Below, in pieces: positions 1 through 6,513 of a stretch of DNA of 9,724 nucleotides (the first letter of the stretch is position 1; each line of letters starts with the position of its first letter). The notes beneath the pieces were generated by a model. It had not been told where the DNA came from. It saw nothing but the letters and a program-made list of their open reading frames with translations, and did not search any database. Made by a program: the position numbers and the translations under genes. The stretch is from an uncultured Mitsuokella sp. (GTDB lineage: Bacteria; Bacillota; Negativicutes; Selenomonadales; Selenomonadaceae): the NCBI GenBank assembly GCA_900770895.1, contig CAAGMF010000144.1:1-9724 (forward strand). Direction: 5' to 3'.

Positions 1-3
1 CAA

Positions 4-57
4 TCCCGCGGAAAGTACTTTCGTTCAAGCGTAGCGCGTTTAAGTACTTTCAAGGGA
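4..57. repeat. Imperfect inverted repeat upstream of the permease
   Basis: The left arm (4-20) and right arm (42-57) share TCCC/GGGA ends and a core GAAAGTACTT / AAGTACTTTC, separated by 21 bases. The left core is also a perfect 12-base palindrome by itself (11-22, GAAAGTACTTTC), so AAGTACTTTC occurs twice in direct orientation, 29 bases apart. As RNA it could form a stem-loop; as DNA it could be a double operator. No clean T-run follows the right arm directly, although a T-rich stretch lies at about 75-83, so a terminator for a gene left of the window is possible but not convincing. The repeat is plainly visible; its function is inference. Confidence 0.5.
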
Positions 58-114
58 CCTATTAATGGGAAAAATTTTATTTTAGCCAAACCACAATAGC
101 GGAATGGAGGAACC

Positions 115-141
115 ATGCCTGCCGCGGTCCTGCGGTCTTAG
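115..141 (+). CDS. Possible 8-codon leader ORF (MPAAVLRS)
   Basis: An ATG at 115 follows a good Shine-Dalgarno sequence, GGAGG at 106-110, with four bases between, and reads eight codons to TAG. It sits about 75 bases before the permease start. A short ORF before an amino-acid permease could be an attenuation leader, but it shows no run of one amino acid and no clear terminator/antiterminator pair follows, so chance is a serious alternative. Confidence 0.2.
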   Translation: MPAAVLRS

Positions 142-215
142 GTCTGACAACATCGTATTTCGTTACAGTCCCTTTTCATTAAATAAATCAAACCAGTAGA
201 AAAGGAAGAATCCCT

Positions 216-1562
216 ATGAGTGAAAAACAATCTGCCCACATGCAGCGCGGGCTGAAGAACCGCCATTTACAGATGATCGCGCTGGGGGGCGCCATCGGTA
301 CCGGACTGTTCTATGGCTCGGCATCGACGATCCAGCTGGCCGGACCGGCGGTCATGCTGGCCTATCTCCTCGGCGGCATCATCATCTATTTCGTGATGCG
401 CATGCTCGGTGAGATGGCTGTCCATGAGCCGGTATCGGGCTCGTTCAGCTACTATGCCACGAAGTACTGGGGAAAATTCCCCGGGTTCCTCGCCGGGTGG
501 AACTACTGGTTCGACTACATCATCGTCTCCATGGCCGAGCTCACGGCCGTGGGCATCTACATGAATTTCTGGTTTCCGGATCTGCCGCAGTGGATATCGG
601 CGTTCGTCTGTCTCGTCGTCATCACGCTCGTGAATCTCGTCAATGTCGGAGCCTATGGTGAGGCGGAGTTCTGGATGGCCATCATCAAGATCGTAGCCAT
701 ATCGCTCATGATCGTACTCGGACTGTTCCTGATATTCACGAATCCGGCGGGATTCCCGGCGAATATCAGCAACCTCTGGTCGTATGGCGGCTTCCTGCCG
801 CATGGCGTCTGGGGCCTCATGCTGTCGCTGACGGTCGTCATGTTCTCATTCGGTGGCATCGAGCTCATCGGCATCACGGCCGGCGAGGCGGAGGATCCGG
901 ACCATTCCATACCGAAAGCCATCAACCAGGTCATCTGGCGCATCCTTATCTTCTATGTGGGCACCATGGCCGTGCTCATGGCTCTCTGGCCGTGGAACGA
1001 GGTCGGCACGGAGGCCAGCCCGTTCGTGCAGATATTCGCCAACATCGGCATACCGGCCGCGGCGCATATCCTGAATTTCGTCGTGCTGACGGCCGCCATC
1101 TCGGTCTACAACTCCGCGATCTACTCGAACAGCCGCATGCTCTACGGGCTGGCGTCTGAGTCGAATGCCCCGGGGCCGCTGTCGTATCTCTCGCATCGCG
1201 GCGTGCCGGTGGCAGGCATCCTCGTCTCCTCGGGCATCACGCTCATCGTCGTAGCTCTGAACTACCTGTTCCCGGGCCATGTATTCATGTATCTCATCGC
1301 CATCGCCACTTGTGCGGCCTGCATCAGCTGGACCGTCATCACGGTGACGCATCTGAAATTCCGGCGCGAGATGAAGCGTCAGGGCGTCCCGGCCAAGTTC
1401 GCTTCGCCGTTCTTCCCGTGGATCAACTACGTCTGCCTGATATTCCTGGCCGGCGTCTGGCTCATGATGACGCAGATCCCGGATATGCAGCTCGTCATCT
1501 ATGTCCTGCCGGTATGGCTGCTGGTGCTCTATGCCGCCTACAGATGGCGCAGCCGTGGCTGA
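216..1562 (+). CDS. Amino-acid permease, APC superfamily (AAT family)
   Basis: This 448-residue integral membrane protein should import an amino acid by proton symport across the cytoplasmic membrane. The N-terminus has a short cytoplasmic stretch with RGLKNRHLQMIALGG followed by the substrate-binding loop GAIGTGLF (residues 25-32), the hallmark of the AAT group (ProY, GabP, ThrP/YifK, AroP, LysP). GEMAV in the second helix, FSFGG followed by E in helix 6, and YNSAIYSNSRML in helix 8 also match. The length and hydrophobic pattern fit 12 membrane helices. The start is supported by AAAGGAAG at 201-208, seven bases upstream. The substrate cannot be fixed by eye; resemblance is greatest to the proline/GABA/threonine branch. 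It is a single-gene unit, ending at the bidirectional terminator shared with the convergent cheB-like gene. Confidence 0.9.
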   Translation: MSEKQSAHMQRGLKNRHLQMIALGGAIGTGLFYGSASTIQLAGPAVMLAYLLGGIIIYFVMRMLGEMAVHEPVSGSFSYYATKYWGKFPGFLAGWNYWFDYIIVSMAELTAVGIYMNFWFPDLPQWISAFVCLVVITLVNLVNVGAYGEAEFWMAIIKIVAISLMIVLGLFLIFTNPAGFPANISNLWSYGGFLPHGVWGLMLSLTVVMFSFGGIELIGITAGEAEDPDHSIPKAINQVIWRILIFYVGTMAVLMALWPWNEVGTEASPFVQIFANIGIPAAAHILNFVVLTAAISVYNSAIYSNSRMLYGLASESNAPGPLSYLSHRGVPVAGILVSSGITLIVVALNYLFPGHVFMYLIAIATCAACISWTVITVTHLKFRREMKRQGVPAKFASPFFPWINYVCLIFLAGVWLMMTQIPDMQLVIYVLPVWLLVLYAAYRWRSRG

Positions 1563-1580
1563 CAGATTTATATATTTGTC

Positions 1581-1621
1581 AATAAAAAACAGCCTTCCTC
1601 AGCGGGAGGCTGTTTTTTATT
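1581..1621. terminator. Bidirectional intrinsic terminator
   Basis: An 18-bp stem (1581-1598 with 1604-1621, one G-T pair) encloses the 5-base loop TCAGC. The left flank is A-rich and the right flank T-rich (TGTTTTTTATT), so it can stop transcription from both sides. It lies between the permease and the convergent cheB-like gene, and the cheB-like stop codon (1617-1619, minus strand) lies inside the stem. Confidence 0.93.
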
Positions 1622-2936
1622 GCGTGACTTTCATTATGGCGGCCGGGATATCGCGGAGCGGCAGCTGATGCTCTACGGCGCCGATGTCAAAGGCGGTCTT
1701 AGGCATGCCATAGATGATGCTGCTGCCTTCGTCCTGGCCGATGGTCGGGGCGCCGAGCTGGTGCAGCTTCAGCAGCCCCTTCGCTCCGTCATGTCCCATG
1801 CCGGTCAATATGATGCCCAATGTATCATGGGCTACGGGCGAGGCAGCGATGGAGTCAAACAGCACATCTACTGAGGGACAGCAGCTGTGCACGGGCGGGC
1901 CGGGACGGCAGTCCAGCATCAGTTTCGAGCCATAGACGGTCAGCGTCATATGCTTGCTGCCGGGGGCGATATAGACGTGGTTGGGCAGTATCTCATCGCC
2001 GGTAGCAGCCTCCTGCACGGTGAGCGCGGACTCGTCATTCAGGCGCTTGGCCAATAATTTGGAGAACATAGGTGGTATATGCTGGACTATGACTATGCCT
2101 GGCAGGGGCGGCGACAGCCGGCTGATCACCCTGGACAGCGCGTCGGTGCCGCCGGTCGAGGAGCCGATGGCGATGAGTTTTATACCGGCTACCGGCTTGA
2201 CATCACTGAGCCGGGAGGCAGCCGGTGCAGCGGGAGCGTTATCGTGTTTGAATGTCATTCTCGCTATGGATCTGGCGGCTTTGGCATTTTCCAGCGTGGC
2301 TGCCACCATTGCGGCCGGCTCGGCCGGGATGCCGGGGAGAGGCTGCTGCTCGCGGTGGCGCCGGTCCGCGGGGGCAGTCTGGGCATCGGCAGCGGCAAGC
2401 GCCTGATTGGCCAGATGCAGGTATTTGGCCAGCGGGACTGGCGTTGCCGTATGCGAGCTTTGCGGCGAATCGTCCGCTTTCGTAGCCCGCCATAGCTCAC
2501 GGGTCACGACTGCGCTGGGGCCGACGGTGTTGTTGGTGGTCTTCGTAGTGGTTCCGACGGTAGCCAGACATTCCCGCAGGTCTGTATAAAAGCTCGTCTG
2601 GTTCTCATCCCAGGTGCGATGGAGTCCGTAGATATGCGCTCCCAGGCTGAGCGGGTCTGGCCGCTTCGCGCTGGTCATACCGTACACGATGACCGGGGCA
2701 GGCGAGTGCTGCTGCAGCCAGGACAGCAGCGGCTGCTCCTCGAGCCGCAGGCGCGACAGGGCAAAATTCATGATTATGGTATCCGGCTTGAATAGCGGCA
2801 GTTTGGTAGCCAGTTCCTGCGTCGTCCTGGCGACTTCGATGAGCGAGCCGGCGGGGAGCGCCGGCTGCAGCTCGCGCTTCAGGGTCTCGATCCGGCTGCC
2901 CGATCTTTCGAATATCAGCAAACGCAGAGCATTCAT
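1617..2936 (-). CDS. cheB: CheB-type protein-glutamate methylesterase with degenerate receiver domain
   Basis: The C-terminal domain (about 250-439) is a complete CheB methylesterase, the enzyme that removes methyl groups from (or deamidates) chemoreceptor glutamates/glutamines. Its catalytic triad is visible: Ser260 in GSSTGG, His286 in VQHIPP and Asp383 in GMGHDGA. The N-terminal 128 residues have receiver-like length and pattern, but the acidic pair is replaced by Glu10/Arg11, the phosphoacceptor Asp by Asn57 (IIMNF), and no conserved Lys is seen near 106. Phosphorylation by CheA therefore looks impossible. Residues 129-249 are a long Ala/Pro/Thr-rich linker, making the protein 439 residues against about 350 for ordinary CheB. 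The start has GAGGTGA a few bases upstream. No cheA, cheR, cheW or receptor gene is beside it. It could serve motility chemotaxis or a separate chemosensory pathway. The family call is secure; the regulatory mode is inference. Confidence 0.9.
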   Translation of the reverse strand: MNALRLLIFERSGSRIETLKRELQPALPAGSLIEVARTTQELATKLPLFKPDTIIMNFALSRLRLEEQPLLSWLQQHSPAPVIVYGMTSAKRPDPLSLGAHIYGLHRTWDENQTSFYTDLRECLATVGTTTKTTNNTVGPSAVVTRELWRATKADDSPQSSHTATPVPLAKYLHLANQALAAADAQTAPADRRHREQQPLPGIPAEPAAMVAATLENAKAARSIARMTFKHDNAPAAPAASRLSDVKPVAGIKLIAIGSSTGGTDALSRVISRLSPPLPGIVIVQHIPPMFSKLLAKRLNDESALTVQEAATGDEILPNHVYIAPGSKHMTLTVYGSKLMLDCRPGPPVHSCCPSVDVLFDSIAASPVAHDTLGIILTGMGHDGAKGLLKLHQLGAPTIGQDEGSSIIYGMPKTAFDIGAVEHQLPLRDIPAAIMKVTQ

Positions 2937-3082
2937 CAGCTCACCTCACCTTTCTATTAATTTATTGATTGCCTACGTACTAACTCTTATATTTCGGTAT
3001 CCGGAGCGTAAAACCTTTTGTCAGGGCTAAGAAATTTCCTGTTCTGGTAAAATTAGCGATTGCAGACTAATAGAAAAAAACA

Positions 3083-3111
3083 TTGAATTCGATATTTGAT
3101 GTTGATATAAT
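3083..3111 (+). promoter_or_regulatory. Sigma-70-type promoter for the gntP-glxK unit
   Basis: TTGAAT (3083-3088) and a perfect TATAAT (3106-3111) are separated by exactly 17 bases. Transcription would start near 3118, giving an untranslated leader of about 53 bases before the ATG at 3171. Confidence 0.8.
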
Positions 3112-3119
3112 ATATACAA

Positions 3120-3129
3120 GGAATATTCC
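3120..3129. promoter_or_regulatory. Palindrome GGAATATTCC at the predicted start site (candidate operator)
   Basis: This perfect 10-base palindrome begins two or so bases after the predicted transcription start of the gntP-glxK promoter, where a bound repressor would block initiation. No regulator gene lies next to it, so the binding protein is unknown. Palindromes this short also occur by chance in AT-rich DNA. Confidence 0.35.
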
Positions 3130-3170
3130 CACAATTTCATGATTTTTCAGACTCAGGGGGTGTCTTCATC

Positions 3171-4556
3171 ATGACTGGAATTCCGCTTCTAATTACATTC
3201 TTCCTGGCGATCGTCCTCATGATCGTCGCCATATCGAAGTTCAAGGTTCATCCGTTCCTATCGCTGATGGGCGTGTCTCTGCTCCTGGCAATTGTAGTAG
3301 GGCTGCCGCTGGACAAGATACCGGGCATCATCGGCTCGGGCTTCTCCGGGACATTCGCCAGCATCGGTATCGTCATCATACTCGGTGCGCTCATCGGCCT
3401 CATATTGGAGCGCACGGGCGGCGCGATCAAGCTCGCTGATGCCGTCATAAAATGCGTAGGCGAGAAGCATCCGCAGCTCGCGATCATGCTCATGGGCTGG
3501 ATCGTCTCCATACCGGTATTCTGCGACAGCGGCTTCGTCATCCTGAATCCGATCCGCAAAGCCATAGCGAAAAAGATAAAGGGTGCTTCGCCGGTCGGCA
3601 TGGCTGTGGCTTTGTCAGGCGGTCTCTATACCGCGCATGTGTTCATACCGCCGACGCCGGGACCGATCGCGGCAGCTGGTGCCCTCGGCCTGGCCGATAA
3701 TCTGGCTGGTGTCATCATCGTCGGCATCATCGCCTCGATTCCGACATTGATCGCTGTCTATGCGTTCTCGCGCTATATAGCGAAGAAGAACATACCGACG
3801 AAGGAAGACGACGAGTCGGATGGCTCCGTCACGAAATCTTATGATGAGCTCGTAGCCGAGTACGGCAAGCTGCCGTCTACACTGCAGGCCTTCGCTCCGA
3901 TCGTCATGCCGATCATACTGATGGCTGCAGGCTCGGTCATCACGATGATGAAGCTGGCAGGCCCGATCCCGACGCTGCTGAAATTCCTCGGCACACCGAT
4001 CATCGCGCTGACTGTAGGCGTGCTGCTGGCGGTATGGGTGCTCTTCTCGGTCAACAAGATGGATAAGTTCTACGCCATCACGGAGGAAACGCTGAAAACC
4101 GTCGGCCCGATATTGTTCATCACGGCTGCCGGCGGCGTGCTGGGCAAGGTCATCACGGCGGCTGGCTTCGTGGAGTTCATGAAGGCGAATGCGTCCTTCT
4201 TGTCCAGCTTCGGCATCGTATTCCCGTTCCTGCTGGCCGCGATACTGAAGACGGCTCAGGGCTCCTCGACCGTGGCTATCGTCACGACTGCCAGTATCAT
4301 GGGCATGTTCTCTGATTCGGCCTCGATGATGACAGCCCTCGGCCTCACGACGCCGCTGGCGGCTATGCTGACCGTCATGGCAATTGGTGCTGGTGCTATG
4401 ACGGTATCGCATGCGAACGACAGCTATTTCTGGGTCGTTACGAATTTCAGCGGTATGGAGCCTCAGGATGGCTATCGCACGCAGACGATGCTGACGCTCG
4501 TCATGGGCGTTGTCTCCATCATCGCCATCACCATCGTATCGTTCTTTGTAATCTGA
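3171..4556 (+). CDS. GntP-family sugar-acid transporter, probably D-glycerate permease
   Basis: This 461-residue, highly hydrophobic inner-membrane protein has the length and motifs of the GntP gluconate:H+ symporter family. Visible family signatures are CDSGFVILNP (from Cys118), the GGLYTAHVFIPPTPGP segment (about 150-165) and SHANDSYFW (413-421) in a late helix. A charged cytoplasmic loop (about 205-225, many Asp/Glu/Lys) splits the two halves. The start has AGGGGGTG at 3155-3162, eight bases upstream, behind a strong promoter. A type I glycerate kinase follows 38 bases downstream in the same unit, so D-glycerate is the most likely substrate. Members of the family also carry gluconate, fructuronate or related acids, and sequence alone does not settle this. 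Confidence 0.88.
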   Translation: MTGIPLLITFFLAIVLMIVAISKFKVHPFLSLMGVSLLLAIVVGLPLDKIPGIIGSGFSGTFASIGIVIILGALIGLILERTGGAIKLADAVIKCVGEKHPQLAIMLMGWIVSIPVFCDSGFVILNPIRKAIAKKIKGASPVGMAVALSGGLYTAHVFIPPTPGPIAAAGALGLADNLAGVIIVGIIASIPTLIAVYAFSRYIAKKNIPTKEDDESDGSVTKSYDELVAEYGKLPSTLQAFAPIVMPIILMAAGSVITMMKLAGPIPTLLKFLGTPIIALTVGVLLAVWVLFSVNKMDKFYAITEETLKTVGPILFITAAGGVLGKVITAAGFVEFMKANASFLSSFGIVFPFLLAAILKTAQGSSTVAIVTTASIMGMFSDSASMMTALGLTTPLAAMLTVMAIGAGAMTVSHANDSYFWVVTNFSGMEPQDGYRTQTMLTLVMGVVSIIAITIVSFFVI

Positions 4557-4564
4557 GTTGCACA

Positions 4565-4582
4565 GGGTGAAAACCATCACCC
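4565..4582 (+). promoter_or_regulatory. Small hairpin between transporter stop and kinase ribosome site
   Basis: GGGTGA (4565-4570) pairs with TCACCC (4577-4582) around a 6-base loop. It ends directly against the kinase Shine-Dalgarno GGGAGG (4583-4588). There is no T-run, so it is not a terminator. It could affect mRNA stability or the relative translation of the two genes, or be incidental. Confidence 0.3.
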
Positions 4583-4594
4583 GGGAGGCCGCAT

Positions 4595-5734
4595 ATGAAT
4601 GTTGTTATAGCTATCGATTCGTTCAAGGGCAGCCTGACCTCGCTCGAAGCGGGGCAGGCTGCGGCCGAGGCCATCAAGGCAGTCGAGCCGCAGTCGCAGG
4701 TGCATGTATTCCCCGTCGCTGATGGTGGCGAGGGGACGGTTGATGCCCTGACCGAGGGCCTCGGCGGCGAGATCGTGGCGACGGAGGTCACCGGCCCGCT
4801 CGGTCAGGTCGTAGCCAGCCGCTATGGCTATATACCGGGCACCGATGCGGCCGTCATCGAGATGGCCGATGCGGCCGGCCTGACTATGGTGCCGGAGTAC
4901 GAGCGCAATCCGATGAATACGACGACCTATGGCCTGGGCGAGCTCATATTGCATGCTGCCCGCGACAAGGGCTGCCGGGATTTTATCATCGGCATCGGCG
5001 GCAGTGCCACGAATGACTGCGGCCTCGGCATGCTGACAGCACTCGGGGTGAAATTCTACCGGGAGGATGGTCGCCCGACCGGGATATTCGGCCGCGACCT
5101 CGCCGCTGTCGAGCGCATCGATATGAGCGGTCTGGCTCCCGTCCTGCGGGAATGCCGCATCCGGGTAGCCTGCGACGTGACGAATCCGCTGACCGGGCCG
5201 AACGGCTGCTCAGCCGTATATGGCCCGCAGAAGGGGGCAACGCCGGAAATCATCGAGCAGATGGATGCCTCTATCGACCGCTTCGCCGGTATCGCGCAGC
5301 GCGATCTCGGCGTCACGGGGGCGGAGCTGCCGGGAGCCGGTGCGGCCGGCGGGCTCGGCTTCGCGTTCCACGCTTTCCTCGGAGCCGAGCTGAAGCCGGG
5401 CGTCGAGCTCGTGCTCGATGCCATAGGCATCGACGGGGCGCTGTATGATGCCGACCTGCTGCTGACTGGCGAGGGACGCATAGACAGCCAGACGGCGATG
5501 GGCAAGGCTCCGGTAGGGATCGCTGAGCTCGCGAAAAAACGCAATCCGCGCGTGCGCACCGTAGCGGTCTGTGGCTGTGCCCGCGATGATGCGACGGCGG
5601 TCAATGACCACGGCATCGATGCCTATTTCCCGATCATCCATCAGTCGATGAGCGTCGAGGAATCCATGGAGAAGGCGACGGCACTCCGGAATCTGAAGCA
5701 GACAGTGACGCAGATCATCCGACTGGTGCGCTGA
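4595..5734 (+). CDS. glxK: Glycerate kinase, type I (GlxK/GarK family)
   Basis: This 379-residue cytoplasmic enzyme phosphorylates D-glycerate with ATP; characterised GarK/GlxK members make 2-phosphoglycerate, which enters lower glycolysis. Family blocks are intact and in order: IDSFKGSL (7-14), VADGGEGT (41-48), IGIGGSATND (132-141), the GPNGCSAVYGPQKGAT segment, PGAGAAGGLGFAF, and LTGEGRID (290-297). The length matches the usual 370-385 residues. The start is set by GGGAGG at 4583-4588, six bases upstream. It shares a transcript with the GntP-type transporter and is followed by a strong terminator. No tartronate semialdehyde reductase or glyoxylate carboligase gene is nearby, so this looks like a pathway for external glycerate rather than a full glyoxylate or glucarate route. 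Other genes could lie elsewhere. Confidence 0.95.
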   Translation: MNVVIAIDSFKGSLTSLEAGQAAAEAIKAVEPQSQVHVFPVADGGEGTVDALTEGLGGEIVATEVTGPLGQVVASRYGYIPGTDAAVIEMADAAGLTMVPEYERNPMNTTTYGLGELILHAARDKGCRDFIIGIGGSATNDCGLGMLTALGVKFYREDGRPTGIFGRDLAAVERIDMSGLAPVLRECRIRVACDVTNPLTGPNGCSAVYGPQKGATPEIIEQMDASIDRFAGIAQRDLGVTGAELPGAGAAGGLGFAFHAFLGAELKPGVELVLDAIGIDGALYDADLLLTGEGRIDSQTAMGKAPVGIAELAKKRNPRVRTVAVCGCARDDATAVNDHGIDAYFPIIHQSMSVEESMEKATALRNLKQTVTQIIRLVR

Positions 5735-5780
5735 GGTAGTTGCAGACATCGGATCGGATATTGCATCGAGTATTTAGGAG

Positions 5781-5833
5781 CAGTGGCAGGTATGGTTCCT
5801 GCAATTCAGGAACCGTATCTGCCGCTGTTTTTT
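5781..5833 (+). terminator. Intrinsic terminator of the gntP-glxK unit
   Basis: A 21-bp stem (5781-5801 with 5807-5827, including three G-T pairs) with the 5-base loop CAATT is followed at once by six T residues (5828-5833). It lies 47 bases after the kinase stop codon. Confidence 0.95.
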
Positions 5834-5989
5834 CGTGTACATTCATCTATTGTAAGCGGATACACCATGAGGACAGTTACACTATGTAAGCAGTAAAGAA
5901 AGATTCTGTAATTGTATGTAAAAACGTGAAAAAAGTAATTTACGAAAAACGGTATGAGCTATTGAATAATCGGATTAAATTTGTTAATC

Positions 5990-5995
5990 TATAAT
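5990..5995 (+). promoter_or_regulatory. Candidate -10 box (TATAAT) for the rseC transcript
   Basis: The hexamer is a perfect consensus, but the nearest good -35 match, TTGAAT at 5962-5967, is 22 bases away, too far for a standard promoter. The hexamer at the right distance (about 5967-5972) is poor. This pattern suits a promoter that needs an activator, or the box may be chance in AT-rich DNA. Transcription would begin near 6002, giving a leader of about 97 bases. Confidence 0.45.
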
Positions 5996-6016
5996 AAACA
6001 GGAAAAATAAATAAAA

Positions 6017-6079
6017 GTAGCGGGAATGAATTCTCTTACATTAAGACAAATGAACATAATATCTAACGATTCACGCTAC
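6017..6079 (+). promoter_or_regulatory. Long-range stem in the rseC 5' leader
   Basis: GTAGCGGGAAT (6017-6027) pairs with ATTCACGCTAC (6069-6079): 10 of 11 positions are Watson-Crick, with one G-A mismatch, enclosing a 41-base loop. The right arm ends three bases before the rseC Shine-Dalgarno AAAGGAG (6083-6089). It could present or control the ribosome site, or bind a regulator. It matches no RNA family I recognise. Confidence 0.4.
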
Positions 6080-6098
6080 AGTAAAGGAGCGGTGCCAT

Positions 6099-6500
6099 AT
6101 GAAACAGGAATTGGGACTAGTCATCCAGACGGATGGCAATATGGCGAAAGTGAAAGTGGGCCGCCACAGCGACTGCGTAGCCTGCGGGGCCTGTCCGTCG
6201 GCGCAGAGCATAATCATAGATGCCATAAACAAGGCCGGGGCCAAGGCCGGACAGCGCGTACGGTTCGAGATGCAGGAGCAGCATGTGCTGACCGGCGCGT
6301 TTGTCGTCTTCGTGCTGCCGCTCATATGCGCGGCGGTCGGCGCTCTCATCGGCTGGCAGGCCGGGGCAGGGGAGACGACGCCGATCGTGGTCGGGGCGGT
6401 CGTCTGCTTCCTGGCTTCGCTCATAGCCGTCAAGATGTTCGACCGGAACGCAGCTCGCAAGCAGAATCTGAAACCGGTTATCATAGAAATACTTTCCTGA
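6099..6500 (+). CDS. rseC: RseC/MucC-family membrane protein (SoxR-reducing system type)
   Basis: This 133-residue inner-membrane protein has the RseC plan: a short N-terminal soluble part with a cysteine motif, then two membrane helices (about 64-86 and 94-113) and a basic C-terminal tail ending in PVIIEIL. The cysteines are Cys26, Cys29 and Cys32 (DCVACGAC), a CxxCxxC cluster that could bind metal or an iron-sulfur centre. In E. coli RseC works with the Rnf-like Rsx complex to keep SoxR reduced, and in Rhodobacter the homologue RnfF is tied to Rnf. Here it stands just upstream of rnfC on the same strand, so an accessory or maturation role for Rnf is likely; no soxR is seen. AAAGGAG lies nine bases before the start. 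The family assignment is good; the exact role is inference. Confidence 0.85.
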   Translation: MKQELGLVIQTDGNMAKVKVGRHSDCVACGACPSAQSIIIDAINKAGAKAGQRVRFEMQEQHVLTGAFVVFVLPLICAAVGALIGWQAGAGETTPIVVGAVVCFLASLIAVKMFDRNAARKQNLKPVIIEILS

Positions 6501-6513
6501 TAGGAATGCCTGA

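Larger units (their letters stand above)
2937..3170. other. Divergent AT-rich intergenic region
   Basis: This 234-base gap separates the leftward cheB-like gene from the rightward gntP-type gene. The right half holds a near-consensus promoter and a palindrome (listed separately). For the leftward gene I see only weak candidates, for example TATAAG on the minus strand at about 2989-2994, with no good -35 box. No RNA gene or riboswitch was recognised. Confidence 0.6.
5834..6098 (+). other. AT-rich intergenic and leader region before rseC
   Basis: No gene is supported in this 265-base stretch. It contains a perfect TATAAT -10 box and a long-range stem before rseC (listed separately). It also has a direct repeat TGTAAGC (5851-5857 and 5885-5891, 34 bases apart) and the imperfect dyad ATTGAAT / ATTAAAT (5961-5967, 5974-5980), either of which could be a regulator site. 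No riboswitch was recognised. Confidence 0.5.

Noticed and set aside
1..116. Minus-strand frame of about 38 codons open to the left edge
   Set aside because: No ribosome site, unrecognisable sequence, and it overlaps the inverted repeat; short open frames are expected by chance.
1..215. T-box or lysine riboswitch before the amino-acid permease
   Set aside because: No T-box consensus (AGGGTGGTACCGCG-like) and no terminator/antiterminator pair is visible.
2970..3015. Flagellar-type (sigma-28/SigD) promoter for the cheB-like gene
   Set aside because: An ACCGAAAT resembles the -10 element, but the upstream element is at the wrong distance and matches poorly.
3615..4580. Minus-strand open frame of 321 codons opposite the GntP-type gene
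   Set aside because: Asp/Arg/His-rich mirror of a membrane-protein gene with no recognisable domain.
5867..5896. Nine-codon ORF beginning MRTVTL after the glxK terminator
   Set aside because: No ribosome site and no predicted promoter before it; length well within chance.
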